Part shown: positions 17,115 through 24,645 of the stretch, one piece after another
Position numbering within the stretch: the stretch's first letter is position 1
How the letters are laid out: each line of letters begins with the position of its first letter
Assembly: GCA_015055525.1 (NCBI GenBank)
Contig: SVHZ01000020.1
Location: 1-35,207 of the forward strand
Direction: 5' to 3'
From: Clostridiales bacterium
GTDB taxonomy: Bacteria > Bacillota > Clostridia > Christensenellales > Borkfalkiaceae
Length of the DNA stretch: 35,207 nucleotides
Program-made: the position numbers and the translations under genes
Notes under the pieces: model-generated
Told to the model about the DNA's origin: nothing
What the model saw: the letters and a program-made list of their open reading frames with translations, nothing else
Databases searched by the model: none

Positions 17115-18142
17115 AATTCACCTAAAATATCTATATAATCTTCTCTTTTGAAAGGCTTGCACGCCTTTGAAAGCCTATTCATAACACCAACGTCAACTTC
17201 ACTACCTGTGTTTATTTTTATTGCAATCAGATAGTCGGCAATCTTTTCGCCTTCTAAAAGTTTGTAATAAAGATTAGATGCAATTTCCTCACCAGAAACG
17301 CCAAGTTGAAGTTTTTCGCCACATAACTTGTGCGAAACTTTATCGTCGCACATAAACACGGGAACTTTGCCTTTTGCAAGCAATTTATCATATAATTCTT
17401 GAGCAAGTGGAAGTTCATTTCTCTCAAATAGCACGGTATTACATTTAGGCGTATAATGAACGTATTTCATACCTGGAGATCGAACCACTTCGCTATCAGC
17501 CATATTATCAACGTATTCACAAGCCCCAACGACTCTCTTTATCATTTCAGCAGTAACTAAACCACTTCTTAATATTACAGGAACTTGCTTAGTAACGTCT
17601 AACACCGTTGATTCTATTCCGCCTTTACACTTACCACCGTCGAGAATAACTTCTATTTTACCGTTCAAGTCGTCGTAAACGTGCTCTGCAGTAACGGGGC
17701 TTGTATGTTTTGAAACGTTAGCGGACGGCGCAGCAATCGGAAGGTCTAAATACTTCAAAAATTCTTGGCAACCCTCGTGATCTGGAACTCTTATTGCAAG
17801 AGTATCTAAATTGCAAGTAACGAGTTTTGAAACTGCACCTTTATGTCTCATAACTAACGTTAAAGGCCCGGGCATAAACGCATTAATTAAATCGTAAACG
17901 TAATCGTGATCAACGTAAACAAGTTTTGTAAAATCATAATCTTTGTGAACGTGAACGATTAGCGGATTATCAGACGGTCTACCTTTTGCCTTAAAAATTT
18001 TTTCAACTGCAACGTCACTCGTTGCTAGACCACCAAGACCGTAAACCGTTTCCGTAGGCATAGCAACAAGTTCGTTTGATTCAATTATGTTCTTTGATAA
18101 TTTCAAGGAATTATCGTTGATTTTCAATATTTTTGTATTCAT
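17111..18142 (-). CDS. ywlC: L-threonylcarbamoyladenylate synthase (Sua5/YwlC type)
   Basis: This 343-aa protein makes threonylcarbamoyl-AMP from threonine, bicarbonate and ATP, the first step of t6A37 modification of ANN-reading tRNAs; TsaD-TsaB-TsaE finish the reaction and are not in the window. The YrdC-fold domain (about 1-200) shows PTETVYGLGG (29-38), KAKGRPSDNPL, LAIRVPDHEGC and PIAAPSANVSKHTSPVTAEHV. A C-terminal Sua5 domain (about 205-343) makes this the long two-domain form. Both ends overlap neighbours by ATGA: upstream with dnaB and downstream with rpiB, so translation is coupled across all three. Confidence 0.96.
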   Translation of the reverse strand: MNTKILKINDNSLKLSKNIIESNELVAMPTETVYGLGGLATSDVAVEKIFKAKGRPSDNPLIVHVHKDYDFTKLVYVDHDYVYDLINAFMPGPLTLVMRHKGAVSKLVTCNLDTLAIRVPDHEGCQEFLKYLDLPIAAPSANVSKHTSPVTAEHVYDDLNGKIEVILDGGKCKGGIESTVLDVTKQVPVILRSGLVTAEMIKRVVGACEYVDNMADSEVVRSPGMKYVHYTPKCNTVLFERNELPLAQELYDKLLAKGKVPVFMCDDKVSHKLCGEKLQLGVSGEEIASNLYYKLLEGEKIADYLIAIKINTGSEVDVGVMNRLSKACKPFKREDYIDILGEL

Positions 18143-19704
18143 AAAAACAATGATTCATCTATATTTTCAGGCGCAACTTCTTCAACTGGTGGTTCGCCAA
18201 CGGGAGCATAAGCGTCATATCCATCGTCAACTTCTTCAGTAGTGTTATTTTCGTTACTACTTTGTTTTGCCATATATGCAGGCATTTCAGGAGCGTTATA
18301 AACAATATTGACAAACTTGGTTTGCTCGCCCTTGAATAAGAGTTTGAAGGATTCGCATGCGCCCGAACGGTTTTTAGCAAGAATAATTTCCGCCTCCGCT
18401 TGGTTTTGCGGTTTAATCTCGTTGTTATCTTCGGTAGCCGCTCTATCGGGCCTATGAATAAACATAACTATATCCGCGTCTTGTTCGATTGCGCCTGACT
18501 CTCTTAAATCGGCAAGTTGAGGTTTTCTCTTACCCGTTTCAGACGCACGGTTAAGTTGCGAAAGAGCAATAACCGGAACTTCAAGTTCCTTTGCAATCAT
18601 TTTAAGCCCTCTTGAAATTTCAGTAATTTCAGATTGACGTGATTCGCTAGTTTTTACCGAATTCATAAGTTGAATATGGTCGACTACGATTAAATCAAGT
18701 TTACCGCCCTGCAAACTTTTAAGTCTTCTACATTTACTTAAAATATCGGGAATAGTCGTCATTGAAGTATCGTCAATAAAAATCTTAGTAGAATTTATAA
18801 TCTTTTGAGCGTTCCAAAGTTTATGCCACTCGTCGCTATCGAGTTTACCTTTTTTAGCCTTTTGACCACTAACCCCACCGATTGAACAAATCATACGTTC
18901 GGTAAGTTCAGTCTTCGTCATTTCAAGAGCGAAAACCGCACAAACTGCGTTATGACGAATTGCAACGTTTTCAACAATGTTCATAGCAAGCGTAGTTTTA
19001 CCAACTGAAGGTCTTGCCGCTAAAATTATAAGATTACCTTTATGTAAACCGTTTGTAAGATCGTCAAACGCAGTAAAACCGGTTGTTAAACCTTGCAAAT
19101 AGTTTTTATCACTTTGAATTTTTTGGAAAGTTTCTAAAACCCCTTCAACGTGCTCGTTAACCGATGTGAGCGAAGAAGTGTCGAGCTGCTCTGAAATATC
19201 GTAAATAAGTTTTTCTGCATAAGCAACGGATTTATTGCCGTTATCACTCGTTTTAGCATCTTTTGAAATCGCATCAGAACATCTTATAAGTTTTCTTAAA
19301 ACGCTGTCTCTTTTAACAATTTCAAGATAATACTCGTAATTTGCCGCAGACGGGGTGTTTTTTAATATTTCAGTAAGATAGTCGATACCACCAATTTTTT
19401 CAAGCATACTCTTCTTTTCTGCGTTGTTTATAAGTTCAATATTATCCCCGTTTGATTTTTCACGCTTAACAGTTGGCGTTTTATTCAAAACGTCAATAAC
19501 GGTAACTAAATCAACGGCTTTTGCATCGGATAAAATATCGAACATTGCCTTGAAAATAATCTTATGAGCCTCAACGTAAAAATCTTCTACTTTGAGTTTG
19601 CTTGCAATATCAAATTGAATTTCACTATCAATTAAAATTGAACCTAATACACTTTGTTCGGCTTCCAAGGAATACGGAAGCGCGTTTACGTTTTCTTTTG
19701 CCAT
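18139..19704 (-). CDS. dnaB: Replicative DNA helicase DnaB (hexameric fork helicase)
   Basis: This is a 521-aa DnaB-family helicase (called DnaC in B. subtilis). The N-terminal primase-interacting domain begins YSLEAEQSVLGSILID. The RecA-like ATPase has Walker A ARPSVGKTT at about 230-238, Walker B LDLIVVDHIQLM, and LSQLNRASE and DADIVMFIHRP near the end. Compared with the usual N-domain there is an insertion of about 18 polar residues (TPTVKREKSNGDNIELIN) before EKIGGIDYL. I start at the ATG at 19704 (MAKENVNALPYS), 10 bases past the pepF stop, because the frame upstream to 19779 only overlaps pepF. An AAGGG lies upstream. Its loaders, dnaD and dnaC, lie about 5 kb away on the other strand. 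Confidence 0.96.
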   Translation of the reverse strand: MAKENVNALPYSLEAEQSVLGSILIDSEIQFDIASKLKVEDFYVEAHKIIFKAMFDILSDAKAVDLVTVIDVLNKTPTVKREKSNGDNIELINNAEKKSMLEKIGGIDYLTEILKNTPSAANYEYYLEIVKRDSVLRKLIRCSDAISKDAKTSDNGNKSVAYAEKLIYDISEQLDTSSLTSVNEHVEGVLETFQKIQSDKNYLQGLTTGFTAFDDLTNGLHKGNLIILAARPSVGKTTLAMNIVENVAIRHNAVCAVFALEMTKTELTERMICSIGGVSGQKAKKGKLDSDEWHKLWNAQKIINSTKIFIDDTSMTTIPDILSKCRRLKSLQGGKLDLIVVDHIQLMNSVKTSESRQSEITEISRGLKMIAKELEVPVIALSQLNRASETGKRKPQLADLRESGAIEQDADIVMFIHRPDRAATEDNNEIKPQNQAEAEIILAKNRSGACESFKLLFKGEQTKFVNIVYNAPEMPAYMAKQSSNENNTTEEVDDGYDAYAPVGEPPVEEVAPENIDESLFL

Positions 19705-19714
19705 AGATATACCC

Positions 19715-21484
19715 TTAAATAAGTTTTTCAAATTCAGTAAGCGCATCTTCAAAAGACTTGAACGCCATTTCCATAGCATCGCCGTCTAACAAATCAACGC
19801 CCGTAAGTTTTAATAATTCCGTAGGAATATTTGAGCATCCCGAAGATAAAAAGTCAAAATACTCTTTTACTTCCTTTTCTCCACCGTTTAATATGCGTTC
19901 GGCAATAGCAATAGCACTAATTATGCCGGTAGCGTATTTATAAACGTAAAACGCTCTATAAAAGTGAGGAATTCTCGCCCACTCGTAAGAAATTTCACTA
20001 TCTGAAACAACGCTTTTACCGTAATATTTTTTGTTGAGTTTAAGGTAGATAGAATTTAACGATTCCTTTGTGAAAGGTTCGCCCTTTTCCGCTATCGCAT
20101 GAGCCTTTTCCTCAAACTCTGAAAACATTGTTTGGCGGAATAAAGTCGTTCTAATCGTATCGAGATAGTATGATAAGAAATACTTTTTAACGTTTTTATC
20201 AGTCGAATTTTTAATGAGATATTTGATCAATAATATCTCGTTTACAGTCGAAGCAACTTCGGCAACGAAAATTTTATAATCCGCTTTCGTTACAGGTTGA
20301 GTTTTATTTGAAAAATAACTGTGCATTGCGTGGCCGAGTTCGTGAGCAATCGTAAATACGCTATGCGTAGTTTTATTGTGATTTAACAAAACGTAAGGGT
20401 GTTTTGCACTATACGCCCCGCAACTGTAAGCCCCACTTCTCTTACCATCATTTTCATAAACGTCAATCCAACGTTCGTTTTTAGCCTTGTAAAGAAGTTC
20501 TCTGTACTCTTCACCAAGCGGAGCAAGACCTTTAACAACTAATTCAAACGCATCTTCATAATCAAGTTTTAAGTCTGCATTTTCAGTTATTGGAACGTAT
20601 AAGTCATACATGTGAATATTTCTACCAAGTATTTGCTTTCTATCTGCAATATACCTATGAAGAACGGGAAGAGCCTTGTGAACTGATTTTATTAAATTAT
20701 CGTAAACTTTAACGTCAACCTCTTCGGCAAACAACGCTTTTTCAAGCGAAGACGAAAATTTTCTAACCCTTGCAAAGAAAACGTCTTTATCAACGCTACC
20801 CTTGTATAACGCAGTAATTGTGTTAAGAACCTTAAAATAAGCTTTATAATAAGATTTGAACGCAGAACGTCTAACTAAAACGTCTTTATTTTGAAGAAGG
20901 AGCGAATAAGTGGCGTGCGTAACTTTAACCTTTTTACCGTCAACCTTAATTGTTGGAAAATCAAGATCAACGTTATCGAGCATTGAAAACGCATCGTCAT
21001 AACCGCTATAAACTTTTCCCCCAAGCGACAAAACGGTTTCAGTTTCTTCCGATAATATATGTGGAAGAAAATCTATTATCTTCTTTATATCAAGTTCAAA
21101 ATCTTTAAGTTCACTACTAGACGCTAACTCCGCAAGTTTTTCTTTGCCAAGTTTTGAAAGTTCAGGATCAATAAACGAAACTTCAGTAGAAAACTTAACT
21201 GAAACTTCTTCAACCAAACAAGTAAGTTCGTTACCCAAAGGATTAGTTCCGTCTTCATCGCGCTTAAACATCGCAAAAACAGATAAAAGTTCTAATTCTG
21301 AATACAACGAATACATTTTTTCAAAACAATCTTTTATAGTTTTAACGTTATTGAGTTTACCTTTATAAACTGAAAAATTTATATTTTTATCAAGTTGTTT
21401 TAATCGAATTTTGAATTCTTCTACGCTAGGTATAAGTTCTTCCGTGTTCCACTTATATTTAGCGTCAATCTCATTTCTTTTCAT
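19715..21484 (-). CDS. pepF: Oligoendopeptidase F (M3B metallopeptidase)
   Basis: This is a 589-aa zinc peptidase of family M3B. The zinc site AHELGHAMHSYFS has HELGH at 381-385, with the third ligand Glu in VAEVASTVNE about 25 residues later. The N-terminal helical part (about 1-200) and YAATS-type catalytic region match PepF. There is no signal peptide, so it degrades short peptides in the cytoplasm, where PepF typically cuts peptides of about 7-17 residues. AAGGAG precedes the ATG. Its start overlaps the stop of the upstream small membrane protein by 4 bases (ATGA). Confidence 0.96.
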   Translation of the reverse strand: MKRNEIDAKYKWNTEELIPSVEEFKIRLKQLDKNINFSVYKGKLNNVKTIKDCFEKMYSLYSELELLSVFAMFKRDEDGTNPLGNELTCLVEEVSVKFSTEVSFIDPELSKLGKEKLAELASSSELKDFELDIKKIIDFLPHILSEETETVLSLGGKVYSGYDDAFSMLDNVDLDFPTIKVDGKKVKVTHATYSLLLQNKDVLVRRSAFKSYYKAYFKVLNTITALYKGSVDKDVFFARVRKFSSSLEKALFAEEVDVKVYDNLIKSVHKALPVLHRYIADRKQILGRNIHMYDLYVPITENADLKLDYEDAFELVVKGLAPLGEEYRELLYKAKNERWIDVYENDGKRSGAYSCGAYSAKHPYVLLNHNKTTHSVFTIAHELGHAMHSYFSNKTQPVTKADYKIFVAEVASTVNEILLIKYLIKNSTDKNVKKYFLSYYLDTIRTTLFRQTMFSEFEEKAHAIAEKGEPFTKESLNSIYLKLNKKYYGKSVVSDSEISYEWARIPHFYRAFYVYKYATGIISAIAIAERILNGGEKEVKEYFDFLSSGCSNIPTELLKLTGVDLLDGDAMEMAFKSFEDALTEFEKLI

Positions 21485-21999
21485 ACAGTCTCCTTCTTAT
21501 AAGCAAGTAAAAAATTTGAATTTGTTGAAATGGATACTATATCCCCTTCTTTAAGGTCAGTAACCGTAACTTGTGAATCGATATAAATAGTGTGTTCTAC
21601 GTAATCGTCAGTTGTTGAAGACCACTCGAGAACAACTAATCTATAACAGTCAAACCCATTTTTATCAACTGGCTCGTATAAAACGCTTAGCACCGTAACT
21701 TTAGATACGCTACGTTTACCACAAACCGTGTAAACTAAAAATTCATAGTATTTTTTAACAACGCCGTAGGTATATCCAAAATGAACGAACGAATACGTAA
21801 CAAATGAAACAATAATCAATATTAATGCAACGAGCAAAGGAATTCTTAAACTTGTTCCATACGGCTCAAAGGCGTAATATAATAATATTCCCGCAATCGC
21901 TAAAATAGAAAAAATTGCTATAATTAAATACGATGTTTTGTAGTTTTTTAATTTTTTTGAATACGTATTCACATATTCATTGTTATATAATTCACGCAT
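21481..21999 (-). CDS. Small membrane protein of unknown function (two TM segments plus beta-rich C-terminal domain)
   Basis: I do not recognise this 172-aa protein. A basic, Tyr-rich N-terminus (about 20 residues) is followed by two membrane spans (about 24-44 and 52-74) and a soluble C-terminal half that alternates hydrophobic and polar residues, suggesting a beta-barrel or OB-like fold; it includes EPVDKNGFDCYRLVV and VTVTDLKEGDIVSIST. The last motif resembles a small beta-barrel or membrane-protein NfeD-like outer domain, but that is a guess. The gene lies between signal peptidase I (3 bases before it) and pepF (4-base overlap), so it is certainly co-transcribed with them. A GGAAG box is present upstream. 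Confidence 0.78.
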   Translation of the reverse strand: MRELYNNEYVNTYSKKLKNYKTSYLIIAIFSILAIAGILLYYAFEPYGTSLRIPLLVALILIIVSFVTYSFVHFGYTYGVVKKYYEFLVYTVCGKRSVSKVTVLSVLYEPVDKNGFDCYRLVVLEWSSTTDDYVEHTIYIDSQVTVTDLKEGDIVSISTNSNFLLAYKKETV

Positions 22000-22002
22000 A
22001 TT

Positions 22003-22569
22003 TTAATCTTCCAATCCACTTTTTTTGAAAGCCCAACCAAAAATTTTGGTTAATATTTCTTTATTTTCAATAGAAAAGTTAGTAACAACACCCAAAATAG
22101 AATCTTTTTTTATCGGACCAAAACTCGAACTATCATTACTAATCGGTCTATTATCACCTAAAACGTACAACTCGCCTTCATTTATCAGCGTAGGCTCAAT
22201 ATCTTTAGTTCCTTTAACAGCGTATGGCTCATCGATAACTTTGAAAACGTCTTCACCGTTAAATTTAATCATCAAAACACCGTTTTTACATTTAATTTCA
22301 TCGCCCTCTACTGCAATTACTCTCTTAATAAGCATTTTTTCATCATAATTGAAAACGATTACGTCGCCACGCTCATAGTTTTCAACGTGGTTAACAAACA
22401 AAACGTCGCCTTCTAATAACGTTCCCTCCATCGAAGAGCCGTTAACCACAACTAATGAATAAACGTTAGTAAAAATAAAATATATCAAAATCAAAAAAAC
22501 GATAAGAACGGCAGTAAAACCAAAATCGTCTGATTTCTCTTGTTTTTGATTTAATAATAAGTCTTGCAT
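22003..22569 (-). CDS. lepB: Type I signal peptidase
   Basis: This is a 188-aa signal peptidase I of the short Gram-positive (SipS) type, with one N-terminal anchor (about residues 18-42) and the catalytic domain outside the membrane. The Ser-Lys dyad is visible: Ser46 in NGSSMEGTL and Lys82 in MLIKRVIAVEGD. The conserved LGDNRPISNDSSSFGPI is at 137-153. It removes signal peptides from exported proteins, such as the phosphoesterase encoded at 27051-28814. It starts a chain of closely spaced genes (3 bases to the next). The 77 bases upstream hold an AAAGGG box that is rather far from the ATG; I see no convincing promoter or terminator there. Confidence 0.95.
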   Translation of the reverse strand: MQDLLLNQKQEKSDDFGFTAVLIVFLILIYFIFTNVYSLVVVNGSSMEGTLLEGDVLFVNHVENYERGDVIVFNYDEKMLIKRVIAVEGDEIKCKNGVLMIKFNGEDVFKVIDEPYAVKGTKDIEPTLINEGELYVLGDNRPISNDSSSFGPIKKDSILGVVTNFSIENKEILTKIFGWAFKKSGLED

Positions 22570-22646
22570 TTAATCGGAAATTACCCTTTTTTAATTTTAT
22601 TAAAACCTTGTAGTGTTAGCATCACGTCTTTTTAACAACCTAAACG

Positions 22647-24302
22647 TTATAAAACGAGGAAGTTATTAATAGCGACGTCACCCTTTGACGAAACGCAAAT
22701 TGCATTAATTTTTGAATAATCTTTAATCGGCATACCTATATCAGTCTTAAAATCACTTAGTTCAATTGTTAAATTTTGCCATTTATCACAAGGTGAAAGT
22801 GTTATTTTATGTGAAAATTCCATACCGTCGTTTGTTATAAAATCAATCTTAATAACGTCGGGAACGCTAGTAAATACGTCAAACTTAATAAAAGAATTTT
22901 CATTTAACACGTCGGAAAACTTTTTAACTGCATACGATATAAGTTTATTTTTAGTTGAAATTCCTAAAATGCCAAAAGGACCGTTTATATAAGTTTTAAT
23001 CTTGTCAACACAAATAACGTTACTCAAAAGATCGGCTTTAATTTCCTTAAACATAAACCTAGTTAATAGCCTTGACGAACTAAAAATAACGTTTGGAATT
23101 TTTGAGTTTGATTTTACGTTAATTTTATCAAAAGCAAATTTTGAACTAAGCGTTAGCCCGTTTTTATATCTGACAACGGCATACGCTATTTCAAAGTCAA
23201 CAATTCCGTAAAGCCTTCTCTTAAAAGTAAAAACTCCTTCGTTTGAAGATGATAGCGACGGCATAAACCATACTCTTTCTGCAGGATTAATGTCGTTACT
23301 ACTTGCAAACACTTGAACCTTTTCAATATTCTCAACGTCTGCACACTCAACAGTATAAATAACGTCTTCTCCGTCCTGTTCAAGATAAACTTTAGGAACG
23401 TTTTGAAGTTTAATTTTTTTATTTGAGATAAATTTTGAGAAAAATATCTCTAAATCTTTCAACGAATAACGATCCAATTTATCGATTGCAACGTTAACGA
23501 AATGATGCCAAGTTTTATTGTGATTATCTACTCTTTGAAGGGTATCAACTGCTCTTTCAACGTCAAATTCCGGGTTATTCGTTGCGCCGAGATATAAAAC
23601 CGGAACTTTTACAAGTTGAGCATAAGAATGGGCGTCAACACCCGCAATAAATCTACAACGCTCATCGTCAAGTTCAATTTCTTCTTGGGTATACTTATAA
23701 ACGCCCTTATACGCTCGCCAACCCGCTCCAAACAAGAACGCCGACGTATTAACTCTATCATCTACGGCAGAAACTTGCCAAGCAACGTTAGCACCGTGTT
23801 TAACACCTAAAAGGCCAATCTTGCCCATAGGTTTTTTCTCTTTTGCATAAGATATAGCGTATCTAACTACCGCAGACCATTCATACCAACAAGTTTCTTT
23901 TGCAGTATTGTCAACAAAATCAAAAGTTCTACCTGATTCAACATAATTTGCGTAGTTTATAGCTTGCGGGTAGACGGTAAAATCCGTGCAATTATCGCAC
24001 TTTCCATATAAATCAACCGCTAAAACATTAAAACCACAGTTAGAAAAGTATAAGACTAAGTCCGCATCAAGAGGCTCGTCAACACTAGGAACGATTATTA
24101 TAGTTCCAGCCTTAGAGTTTTTTTGTTCGGCATAAATACCGTAAATTCTAACCCTTTCATTGCCTACTTGCCTACCAGAAAAATAAACGTAATTAAAAAC
24201 TGCGTTTTGTATCGTTTCACGCTTTAACGTCGTTTCTTTAAGCGGAAGTAAACTATTAAAATCATCCCACAAATTAAGCGGTGTTAAAATATTGTTAGCC
24301 AT
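22647..24302 (-). CDS. Alpha/beta-hydrolase-fold protein (acetyl xylan esterase-like) with altered nucleophile elbow
   Basis: This is a 551-aa protein without a signal peptide. Residues about 45-295 look like an alpha/beta hydrolase of the acetyl xylan esterase/dienelactone hydrolase group: GTIIIVPSVDEP at an early strand, NVLAVDLYGKCDN, then KIGLLGVKHGANVAWQVSAVD at the nucleophile elbow, VPVLYLGATNNPEFD and THHFVN-like TWHHFVN near the usual His. The elbow reads GVKHG (166-170), so Lys168 occupies the place of the catalytic Ser of GxSxG. The enzyme may be inactive, use another residue, or be a binding protein. The C-terminal part (about 300-551) is beta-rich, with a jelly-roll-like end (CDKWQNLTIELSDFK) as in galactose-binding folds. 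It is the first gene of the leftward run, with AAGG before the ATG. Substrate unknown. Confidence 0.72.
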   Translation of the reverse strand: MANNILTPLNLWDDFNSLLPLKETTLKRETIQNAVFNYVYFSGRQVGNERVRIYGIYAEQKNSKAGTIIIVPSVDEPLDADLVLYFSNCGFNVLAVDLYGKCDNCTDFTVYPQAINYANYVESGRTFDFVDNTAKETCWYEWSAVVRYAISYAKEKKPMGKIGLLGVKHGANVAWQVSAVDDRVNTSAFLFGAGWRAYKGVYKYTQEEIELDDERCRFIAGVDAHSYAQLVKVPVLYLGATNNPEFDVERAVDTLQRVDNHNKTWHHFVNVAIDKLDRYSLKDLEIFFSKFISNKKIKLQNVPKVYLEQDGEDVIYTVECADVENIEKVQVFASSNDINPAERVWFMPSLSSSNEGVFTFKRRLYGIVDFEIAYAVVRYKNGLTLSSKFAFDKINVKSNSKIPNVIFSSSRLLTRFMFKEIKADLLSNVICVDKIKTYINGPFGILGISTKNKLISYAVKKFSDVLNENSFIKFDVFTSVPDVIKIDFITNDGMEFSHKITLSPCDKWQNLTIELSDFKTDIGMPIKDYSKINAICVSSKGDVAINNFLVL

Positions 24303-24334
24303 CTCATACCTTAATTTTCAAAATTATAGTTTTA

Positions 24335-24363
24335 ATTATACAACAAAAAATATAATTTGTGTA
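24335..24363 (-). promoter_or_regulatory. Candidate promoter for the leftward operon (hydrolase-lepB run)
   Basis: On the minus strand a perfect -10 TATAAT (24335-24340) has a TACACA at -35 (24358-24363, 4 of 6 matching TTGACA) with a 17-base spacer. The start would be near 24328, giving a leader of about 25 nt. The -10 is convincing and the -35 is weak. Confidence 0.55.
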
Positions 24364-24586
24364 GTGTTTTTATATAAATAATTATAAATAATTATATTGC
24401 GCGTAATATTAATAATTAAAATTATTATCGCGAATTTGTTAGAAAATAATTTATTTTTGCCTATATTATCGCATTTTTTACAGTTTATTCTATTTTGATT
24501 TAATTTCACTAATTACAATTTCATTGTTGCTACGGATTAAACTAAACACAAAATATTGTATTACTTTTTTTATTTTTATTTAACGC

Positions 24587-24615
24587 TTGATTATTTTAAT
24601 AATTTAGTGTATTAT
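24587..24615 (+). promoter_or_regulatory. Promoter of dnaD-dnaC
   Basis: TTGATT at 24587-24592 and TATTAT at 24610-24615 are separated by exactly 17 bases, close to the sigma-A consensus. The start would be near 24622, leaving a leader of about 24 nt with a weak GGTG before the dnaD ATG. Confidence 0.72.
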
Positions 24616-24645
24616 TTATACTACCCTAGAAAAAGTTGGTGAATT

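Larger units (their letters stand above)
24303..24645. other. 343-bp AT-rich divergent intergenic region
   Basis: No coding sequence is visible here. The region separates the leftward hydrolase gene from the rightward dnaD. It holds one promoter at each end (24335-24363 minus, 24587-24615 plus), tandem ATAATTATA-like repeats (about 24371-24396), and an AT-rich dyad AATAATT-AA-AATTATT (24411-24426) that is bracketed by two CGCG islands (24400-24403 and 24429-24432). I found no DnaA-box-like TTATCCACA, so it does not look like an origin despite the replication genes nearby. Confidence 0.6.

Noticed and set aside
19705-19779. N-terminal extension of DnaB
   Set aside because: It lies mostly inside pepF, whose stop is at 19715, and the family begins at MAKENVNALPYS.
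22025-22348. Plus-strand frame of about 107 codons inside lepB
   Set aside because: It is antisense to conserved signal peptidase motifs and has no supporting signal.
22570-22646. Promoter or terminator upstream of lepB
   Set aside because: Only weak, poorly spaced boxes and a 3-bp stem are visible, so I did not list a site.
24303-24645. Possible replication origin in the AT-rich gap beside dnaD and dnaC
   Set aside because: No DnaA-box-like sequences are visible and dnaA, dnaN or rpmH are not nearby; the gap is explained by two divergent promoters.
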